This document shows positions 61,401-64,000 of a stretch of 64,000 nucleotides of DNA, piece by piece. The notes beneath the pieces were generated by a model. That model was not told where the DNA came from and made no database searches. It worked only from the letters and a program-made list of their open reading frames with translations. The stretch is from Sabellastarte sp. h YS-2021 (lineage: Eukaryota > Annelida > Polychaeta > Sabellida > Sabellidae). Where the stretch lies: the NCBI GenBank assembly GCA_964017235.1, contig OZ024928.1:154404881-154468880 (forward strand), read 5' to 3'. A program made the translations under genes and the position numbers. How positions within the stretch are numbered: position 1 is the first letter of the stretch; each line of letters starts with the position of its first letter.

Positions 61401-63384
61401 GAGGTTTGGGATGGTAAACTAACATATAGGAAATCATGGCCTGGGAGTCTTTTGGTGTGGTCAGATTTGACCTTGGACCCCTCCTTCAAGGTCAAACGAG
61501 GATAGCCAAACTTAAAAGTGCTTATAACTCGCTTATTATTGATCCTAGAGGTTTAGGATGGTAAACCAACTTATAGGAAATCATGGGCTGGGAATCTATT
61601 GCTGTGGTCGGATTTGACCTTGGACCCCTCCTTCAAGGTCAAACGATGACAGCCAAACTTAAAAGTGCTTATAACTTTCTTATTATTGGTCCTAGAAGTT
61701 TGGCATAGTAAACAATCTTACAGAAAATCATGGGCAAAGAATCTATTGCTGTGGTCGGATTTGACCTTGGACCCTCCATCAAGATCAAACGCGGATAGCC
61801 AAACTTAAAAGTGCTTATAGCGCGCTTATTATTGGTCCTAGAGGTTTAGGATGGTAAACCAACCTATAGGAAATCATGAGCTGGGAGCCTTTTGGTGTGG
61901 TCGGATTTGACCTTGGACCCCTCCTTCAAGGTTAAACCAGCATAGCCAAACTTAAAAGTGCTTATAACTCGCTTATTATCGGTCCTAGAGGTTTGGGATG
62001 GTAAACCAAACTATAGGAAATCATGGGCTGGGAATCTATTGCTGCGGTCGGATTTGACCTTGGACCCCTCCTTCAAGGTCAAATGAGGATAGCCCAACTT
62101 AAAAGTAGTGATAAAGACGGCAAACCGGATAGTTGGTTTCTATTCGATTTATAAAAGAGTAAACGAAATCCGGTGATAAATTCCAAGAACCGGTTCCCGA
62201 AATGTCACATATTTCACATCAAAACGTATAAAATATTGCACCGAAACGTTTAAAAATATTAACTTCTGTAATATTTTGCCAATATACACTGAAATAATAT
62301 CCAAAACGTCTGTTTTATCATCAAATAAACAACATTTTAGTTGAAATTATTGTTCATGTACACGCAGAGAAAGTTTTACAGCTTGACTACAGCTTGGTGT
62401 ATACTAATTCGAACGAATCCGGTTTCCGCCGAATTTTTGTTTTTGGGACCCGGTTTCCATATTTACATTCAATGGTAACACTACTTAAAAGTGCTTATAA
62501 CTCGCTTATTATTGGTTGTAGAGGTTTGGGATGGTAAACCAACATGTAGGAAATCATGGGCTGGGAATCTATTGCTGTGATCGGATTTGACCTTTGACCC
62601 CTCTTTCAAGGTCAAATGAGGATTGCCAAAATTAGTGTTTATATCTTGCTTATTCGTATTCCTAGAGGTTTGCAGTGTCACACCAACCTATAGGAAATCA
62701 TGGGCTAAGAATCTTTTGATATGGTCAGATTTCACCTTGGGCTTCTCCTTCAAGGTTAAGCAATGTTAGAATGGCTTTGAGTTTTCTTTCTGGTGGATAC
62801 AATTTGCATCGGTTCTCCGATGCGATAGGTCTAGTTTAAATTTGTTATTCATCTACTTTTTGTTCAGCTATAACATAGTAAAATTGCAGACCTGTAGCTC
62901 ATTACAAAGCTGAGAAATAGCTATTTTCAGGTTCTCTGTGTTGAGTAAATCGGTTATAACTCGAAAACAATTGCACTTACAGTATTTTGTTTGAATATAT
63001 TTTCCACCTACATTTTACACCTTAACAGTAAACTTGGAACTTCTGAATACCATTTACAGGGCACAAATTTTGTGTCGATCTCTTTTTCACTTTTACTCAG
63101 AAACTCAAAACACACGGTCAGCTGATACAGAGCCCGTTCACGGGCACTGATTGCTTGTTTGTAATATGATTGATTTCGACACAATCTTTCATTATCCACA
63201 ATATGGAAAGCAACATTGAATTTTGTTATATCCATAGATGTTTCAATTCAATATCAGCACTGTTGTGTTCATTTGTGTAATAGGTCAATATAAAGACATC
63301 TCGCACTCAAGGGAAAATCCCGTTGGTGAGAGTGCGTAACCCGTGGGGCAATGAGAGAGAGTGGGAAGGTGCATGGAGTGACAA
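30984..63384 (+). CDS. Calpain (calcium-dependent cysteine protease), seven exons visible, 3' part outside the window
   Basis: Calpains are cytosolic proteases that make limited cuts in their substrates when calcium aligns the two halves of the catalytic core. Exons are 30984-31415, 39183-39252, 40719-40813, 49531-49688, 52245-52413, 59066-59146 and 63284-63384, all with GT-AG introns and matching phases. Together they give about 368 residues. Residues 1-125 are Ser/Thr/Arg/Gly-rich and unlike known domains, followed by the usual entry segment ([21 protein letters not shown]). The catalytic triad is Cys170 in GDCWLLAA, His326 in KGHAYSV and Asn354 in RNPWG, with Gln164 as oxyanion residue. 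The Cys-His distance of 156 fits vertebrate calpains; His-Asn is about four residues longer. The C2-like and any EF-hand part would lie downstream. Paralogue is not assignable. Confidence 0.95.
31496..31729. mobile_element. Tc1/mariner-type MITE in calpain intron 1, 234 bp
   Basis: Terminal inverted repeats of about 50 bp begin CACGGGTGGACACAAAGATA and end with the inverse complement (TATCTTTGTGTCCACCCATG). TA dinucleotides flank both sides (31494-31495 and 31730-31731), the expected target duplication. The inner part of each repeat has a second, similar word (GGACACGAAGATAAACG). No transposase. It lies 80 bp after the exon 1 donor. Confidence 0.85.
31732..34060 (+). other. Calpain intron 1, mostly without named features
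   Basis: No exon or RNA gene is recognised. There is an inverted GGGGGTCA/TGACCCCC cluster at 32395-32470, the promoter-like motif group at 33360-33470 (listed separately), and a palindrome TTTACGCACGTTTGTGCGTAAA near 33593. The short reading frames here have no family resemblance. Confidence 0.5.
33360..33470. promoter_or_regulatory. Cluster of NRF1-, ETS- and YY1-like motifs in intron 1
   Basis: Two copies of the NRF1-type word TGCGCATGCGT lie in opposite orientation (about 33364-33374 and 33413-33424). They are followed by ACAGGAAAT (ETS-like) and CGGCCATTTTTG (YY1-like). In animals such groups mark TATA-less promoters. No transcript or exon next to it can be shown from sequence alone. 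Confidence 0.35.
34066..35018 (+). mobile_element. HINE-1 Helitron-like element, copy 2 (5'-truncated)
   Basis: Six units of the 140-bp core in + orientation (CTTATAACTCGCTTATTATTGG, GTTTGGGATGGTAAAC, TTTGACCTTGG...CTCCTTCAAGGTCAAAC) are followed by the 3' end. That end is TTTCTGGTGGATACAAATTT, hairpin GCATCAG-TTCT-CTGATGC (34991-35008) and AGATCTAT, a one-base change from CTAG. No 5' palindrome is present before 34066. Confidence 0.82.
35026..35900 (+). other. Calpain intron 1, no feature recognised
   Basis: This is plain AT-rich intron. A short repeated phrase (TTTTTGTCCAGTTACTTTTTGTCC, 35270-35345) is the only internal repetition I noticed. Confidence 0.45.
35903..37975 (+). mobile_element. 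Helitron-like element related to HINE-3 (5' hairpin plus array)
   Basis: The 5' end is a hairpin AAGCGTACC-GCAA-GGGATGCTT followed by TGTTTGTATATAGGAG, matching the start of the element at 59.3 kb. After about 1.1 kb of AT-rich filler a tandem array (37010-37870) begins. The word GGGGATGCTT near 37955 may be the 3' subterminal repeat. The right limit is not secure. Confidence 0.5.
37010..37870. repeat. Tandem array of five to six degenerate units
   Basis: Units contain TTTATCTCGGAAATG, ATGATAGAGCGATTTTGA, CCCCAGGGTATA and GCAGAGTCA, spaced about 110-130 bp. They are related to the better preserved arrays at 25 kb and 39.5 kb. Several are disrupted. Confidence 0.75.
38195..38990. repeat. Tandem array, about six units of 110-150 bp
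   Basis: Units share ACTGTAAGGTGTAGG, TTGATACTTGG, GTGTGCAGCGTCATGGTGTGA and CCTTGACTTGACCTTTG. The array lies in intron 1 a few hundred bp before exon 2. It is not related to the HINE cores except for the common TGACCTTGA word. Confidence 0.8.
39183..39252 (+). CDS. Calpain exon 2
   Basis: The acceptor TTTTTCTCATTAG precedes GAACTGTGC, and the donor is GTGAGT after phase 1. The exon encodes the segment before the active site ([20 protein letters not shown]), including the oxyanion-hole Gln. Confidence 0.93.
39358..40465 (+). mobile_element. Helitron-like element with subterminal repeats ATTATCTCCCGCC
   Basis: The left end reads TTATCTCCCGCCGGGC with a hairpin GGGC-TTTA-GCCC. The right end has the inverse CGGCGGGAGATAAT (40429-40442), followed after about 20 bp by CTTGTT. 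The core (39440-40150) is a tandem array. It sits entirely between calpain exons 2 and 3. Confidence 0.7.
39440..40160. repeat. Tandem array of five to six 125-150-bp units
   Basis: Units share CGGAGCGAGATAGAGCGATT, ATTTTTGACCCCCAGGGTAT and AGCAGAGTCTACTGGCGACT. Sequence identity between neighbours is high, higher than in the 37 kb array. Protein-like frames across it are periodic artefacts. Confidence 0.88.
40719..40813 (+). CDS. Calpain exon 3 (catalytic cysteine)
   Basis: The exon follows the acceptor GTTTACAG. The codon split with exon 2 gives Gly, then [12 protein letters not shown], with the nucleophile Cys at 40724-40726, and ends with [11 protein letters not shown] before the donor GTATGA. 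DIRS-B begins about 22 bp after this donor. Confidence 0.94.
40836..41027. repeat. DIRS-B left inverted terminal repeat
   Basis: This matches the inverse complement of 46823-47037 from CTATCCAATGGACAATTGCT through CAGTTCATCTTTTTCGTT. It contains three ACCGGT words and an AT-rich TATATAATACTGG that could act as a core promoter. Confidence 0.9.
41420..41480 (+). promoter_or_regulatory. Three CACGTG E-boxes in the DIRS-B leader
   Basis: GTCACGTGA occurs at 41422-41430 and 41441-41449, and CACGTG again at 41471-41476. The last two lie in a 30-bp direct repeat (TCACGTGATACGCATT...AATGGAGG). E-boxes of this form bind bHLH-ZIP factors (USF, MITF/TFE) in animals. Function is inferred only. Confidence 0.4.
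41735..43240 (+). repeat. ACCGGT-rich repeated leader of DIRS-B (probable decayed ORF1 region)
   Basis: GTCTGTACAGACTACCGGTG recurs at 41805, 41951, 42096 and 42232, and shorter versions follow to about 42510. The spacing is 136-146 bp. Each unit has ACCGGT twice plus AAACCCCCCTTCAGTGG and CAGAGGCCTTTCCACTGGTG. Beyond 42590 the units decay to ACCGGTTACAGAG-type words. About two dozen ACCGGT hexamers lie between 41740 and 43220. The position between leader and RT is where ORF1 should be, but spacing is not a multiple of three and no frame stays open. It is either a dead gag region or non-coding. Confidence 0.75.
43470..44318 (+). pseudogene. DIRS-B reverse transcriptase, frameshifted
   Basis: The domain is read in two frames. 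It begins with [13 protein letters not shown], changes to [17 protein letters not shown] and the motif-A block [16 protein letters not shown], then returns to the first frame at [12 protein letters not shown] with the intact active site [11 protein letters not shown]. In motif A the catalytic Asp (SIDL in DIRS-A) is Val, and the next Asp is Glu. The enzyme would be inactive even if the shifts were ignored. The end ([17 protein letters not shown]) leads into RNase H. Confidence 0.85.
44300..45392 (+). pseudogene. DIRS-B RNase H and methyltransferase-like domain
   Basis: RNase H has its acidic set: [33 protein letters not shown] and, later, [15 protein letters not shown]. Unlike DIRS-A nothing is deleted. 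The frame shifts around 44950, after [13 protein letters not shown], and continues as [19 protein letters not shown] to [13 protein letters not shown], the methyltransferase-like region of DIRS pol. Confidence 0.85.
45290..46335 (+). pseudogene. DIRS-B tyrosine recombinase with frameshift and one stop
   Basis: The core-binding domain starts at [18 protein letters not shown], shifts frame near 45360 and continues from [14 protein letters not shown]. The catalytic Arg is in GKRRSEIHA, directly followed by TAG at 45757-45759, where DIRS-A has Trp. A TGG-to-TAG change is likely. The remaining boxes, [18 protein letters not shown] and FYLKDV, are intact in the same frame. Confidence 0.86.
46664..46760. 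repeat. DIRS-B internal complementary region
   Basis: The first part (AGCAATTGTCCATTGGATAG) is the exact inverse of the left element end at 40842-40877. The second part (AAATTTAATAAGTAAATTAA) is the inverse of the right end at about 46981-47037. They are directly joined, as expected for a template of the circular junction. Confidence 0.9.
46823..47037. repeat. DIRS-B right inverted terminal repeat
   Basis: This is the inverse partner of 40836-41027, almost identical over about 165 bp (CGAAAAAGATGAACTGACGT inward, CCAATGGACAATTGC outward). The outer part (TAACTTATAAAAATTTAATT) is specific to this end. Confidence 0.9.
47041..48347 (+). mobile_element. HINE-1 Helitron-like element, copy 3 (both ends visible)
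   Basis: It starts next to the right end of DIRS-B. The 5' zone has AATTGTATCCACCGGATGCAT and the palindrome CCACCGGATGCATCTGGTGG. The 3' zone has TTCTGGTGGATACAATTTGC, the hairpin GCATCGG-TTCT-TCGGTGC and a decayed terminus. GTATCCACC and GGTGGATAC are the subterminal inverted repeats. Between them are about five core units (47480-48270). No protein. Confidence 0.78.
48348..49530 (+). other. Calpain intron 3, plain sequence
   Basis: No exon, RNA or mobile element is recognised up to the acceptor TTTTTTTGTAG of exon 4. Confidence 0.5.
49531..49688 (+). CDS. Calpain exon 4
   Basis: This exon encodes [20 protein letters not shown] and [15 protein letters not shown] through [13 protein letters not shown]. 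It is the conserved core between the catalytic Cys and His and includes the FWQYG motif. It ends in phase 2 (Lys codon AA/A) before the donor GTAAGT. Confidence 0.94.
49689..52244 (+). other. Calpain intron 4 with decayed HINE-1 pieces
   Basis: No gene. At 51080-51140 there is a piece of the CTAGCC...TTTTGGCCTCATTTTGAAAA block known from HINE-1 flanks. At 51240-51540 and 51775-51890 there are two to three strongly diverged HINE-1 core units (GATTTGACCTTGGACCCCTC). A short hairpin AAAAGGACA-CA-TGTCCTTTT lies at 50012-50031. Confidence 0.6.
52245..52413 (+). CDS. Calpain exon 5
   Basis: After the acceptor TCAACTAG the exon completes Lys and reads [38 protein letters not shown] and ends with SSLMGCSIE in phase 0. 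It corresponds to the SYEAL...EDFTGG segment of the protease core. The donor is GTATGT. Confidence 0.94.
52644..55378 (+). mobile_element. Family X Helitron-like element, copy 2, nearly complete
   Basis: The left end is a palindrome (AGGCGGGTTG-CATGTAG-CCAACCCACCT). The conserved block ATACCTTAACTATCGAGGAT follows, then the core array (53200-55200, inverted relative to copy 1), and a conserved 3' zone ending GCCTGT-TC-ACAGGC (hairpin), then ACTGATTGCTTGTT. All three copies of the family end at that point. A TA-flanked MITE sits inside at 53409. The remaining about 2.4 kb is non-coding. Confidence 0.75.
53409..53756. mobile_element. TA-flanked MITE inside family X, 348 bp
   Basis: A perfect 19-bp inverted repeat CCGTAAATGACCTATTTAG stands at both ends. 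TA dinucleotides flank both sides (53407-53408 and 53757-53758). The interrupted family X unit reads through when the element and one TA are removed. Superfamily is Tc1/mariner-like by target site. Its interior is shared with the hAT-type MITE at 23531. Confidence 0.88.
55513..55678. repeat. 166-bp near-perfect hairpin
   Basis: The left arm runs from AGGAATAAAAGGACATATTC to GTTTTAAACTATCGATC and the right arm is its inverse (GATCGATAGTTTAAAAC ... TGTCTTTTATTCCT). The centre has its own stem AGCCC-GAA-GGGCT. Mismatches and single-base bulges are few. No coding. It may be a foldback MITE or, if transcribed with the gene, a long hairpin RNA in intron 5. Confidence 0.82.
55679..59065 (+). other. 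Calpain intron 5, mostly plain, with SINE-tail fragments
   Basis: No exon or RNA gene is recognised. An inverse SINE tail lies at 57880-57985 (TTTATTTATTTGGGGTTCTAC, GGGCAGAGGAAACTATACAG). A weaker tail fragment in + orientation lies at 58795-58865 (GTGATATGACCTGCACAATG). Confidence 0.55.
59066..59146 (+). CDS. Calpain exon 6 (catalytic histidine)
   Basis: Acceptor TTCATTTCACAG, donor GTAAGT, both phase 0. The exon encodes [20 protein letters not shown] and SVTDVRL. The His in GHAYSV is the second member of the triad. Confidence 0.94.
59322..60620 (+). mobile_element. Helitron-like element related to HINE-3, in intron 6
   Basis: The start is a hairpin GTGTCCC-GCAA-GGGATAC followed by TTGTTTGTGTATAGGAGG, matching the start of the element at 35.9 kb. 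The core (59470-60580) contains about seven units with GAGCGATTTCGACGAAATTT, AAAATGGCGGCCATTTTGAA and AAAACACAAAAATGCTTATA, inverted relative to the 25 kb array. A 3' hairpin is not clear; the right limit is approximate. Confidence 0.65.
60840..62834 (+). mobile_element. HINE-1 Helitron-like element, copy 4, best preserved ends
   Basis: The 5' zone has GCATCCGGTGGATACTATGG, then a GCCGCCGCAG run and CTCTAACTAAAAAAATATT, as in HINE-2. Two GGCCGCCACAGACGTTTTTC-type blocks (60.95-61.22 kb) precede six core units. The 3' end is TTTCTGGTGGATACAATTTG, the hairpin GCATCGG-TTCT-CCGATGC (62807-62824), GATAGGT and CTAG (62831-62834), then T. That is a canonical Helitron 3' terminus. A hAT-type MITE interrupts a core unit at 62106. 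Confidence 0.85.
62106..62483. mobile_element. hAT-type MITE inside HINE-1, 378 bp, with 8-bp target duplication
   Basis: Both ends begin TAGTG (TAGTGATAAAG and, inverse, TAGTGTTACC). CTTAAAAG is present on both sides (62098-62105 and 62484-62491). It occurs once in intact HINE-1 units, so the empty site is known. There is no transposase. The interior has AAACCGGATAG and ACCCGGTTTCC words near the ends but is otherwise unlike the other MITEs. Confidence 0.9.
62835..63185 (+). mobile_element. Family X fragment, 3' end (copy 3)
   Basis: It begins in the middle of a core unit (TTTAAATTTGTTATTCATCT) directly after the HINE-1 CTAG. It continues through about one core unit and the conserved 3' zone with GCCCGT-TC-ACGGGC, ending GATTGCTTGTT. 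The abrupt start fits insertion of HINE-1 into family X, but I do not find the missing left part of the unit on the other side of HINE-1. Confidence 0.75.
63284..63384 (+). CDS. Calpain exon 7 (catalytic asparagine)
   Basis: After the acceptor TTTGTGTAATAG the exon encodes [20 protein letters not shown] and [13 protein letters not shown], ending in phase 2 before GTATGT. The Asn of RNPWG completes the triad. The segment before it is about four residues longer than in vertebrate calpains. The next exon is not in the window. Confidence 0.94.
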
Positions 63385-64000
63385 GTATGTACATGTTATG
63401 TATAGCAGAGCCTTTGTTATCCAATCTTCTACTGTCTAAATATTGTAGGGATAAAGTCTGGGATAGTGTATGTCGTGGGTGAATTAATGGCAGTCAAGAT
63501 ATCAGCGAGTCTAATCTGATGCTGATGTAAATGTCTTAACATATGCATAGAGGTGCCACATAGTAATATATGGATAAAGCAGTAACACTTCTATGAATAT
63601 ACGGGTTTGGAGAGGATTTTGTGGTCAAATGCCTGGTTTTTAAAACCCCAGCAGCCAGTGTGAAATTAATAGGCTTTTCAGAATAGGATAAAGATTTTCC
63701 TGTTTTAGGAAGGTTTTGTAGCATATCAATGGGTGAGTGCCTAAAGGACTGTACATACTTCATCAACTGGGGGAATTTGTATTTGTTATAAAAGTTGATT
63801 TTTCAATATTTATCATAACACAATGATGATGTTTATGTTCAGTGTACATAAGTAATATCTGTGATTGAGTTTATCAACTCCTTTTCATTATCCATAATTT
63901 CTTTTATCCCATAGTATAAACGTATATGTTGGTCAGTTGGTTTGTATGTTTGTTTGTATGTATGTATGTTTGTTAGCACGTTCTAGGCCACAATTTTGAA
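63385..64000 (+). other. Calpain intron 7 (partial)
   Basis: No feature is recognised except a short TGTTTGTATGTATG repeat at 63945-63972. Confidence 0.5.

Overview
The window is nuclear DNA of a metazoan, most likely a marine invertebrate and plausibly a bivalve or other mollusc. That assignment is an inference from AT-rich sequence, long GT-AG introns, DIRS-type and Penelope-like retroelements, tRNA-derived SINEs, and many Helitron-like elements with central tandem arrays resembling the 'pearl' type of elements known from bivalves. The only host gene I can support is a calpain (calcium-dependent cysteine protease). It runs on the + strand from a CCAAT/GC/TATA-type promoter at about 30.75 kb to beyond the right edge. 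Seven coding exons are visible, with catalytic Cys, His and Asn in exons 3, 6 and 7, and the gene is incomplete at the 3' end.

Region by region. 0.4-1.9 kb holds a decayed Penelope-like element. 2.1-8.3 kb is a nearly full-length DIRS-type tyrosine-recombinase retrotransposon on the minus strand (DIRS-A). 9.2-20.4 kb is a mosaic of Helitron-like elements: a tandem-repeat element (family X) is split by a 5'-truncated L1/Tx1-like LINE, and the LINE is itself split by a 3.3 kb Helitron-like element that carries a BamHI-type satellite. 20.5-30.6 kb holds a DIRS gag remnant, a hAT transposase remnant, an L2/CR1-like LINE tail with a perfect target duplication, hAT-type MITEs, a large inverted repeat and two SINEs.

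From 31 kb onward everything outside the exons is calpain intron packed with repeats. These include a second DIRS element (DIRS-B, 40.8-47.0 kb), which starts only about 22 bp after the splice donor of the exon with the catalytic cysteine, several Helitron-like copies, MITEs, and a 166-bp hairpin.

The mobile elements do not form an operon or pathway with the gene. The main biological content is a layered insertion history that can be read almost to the base. The Helitron-like families recur with the same plan: a palindrome near the 5' end, subterminal inverted repeats, a core array of about 140-165 bp units, and in several copies a 3' hairpin followed by CTAG or a variant. Family names (HINE-1, HINE-2, HINE-3, family X) are labels used only here.
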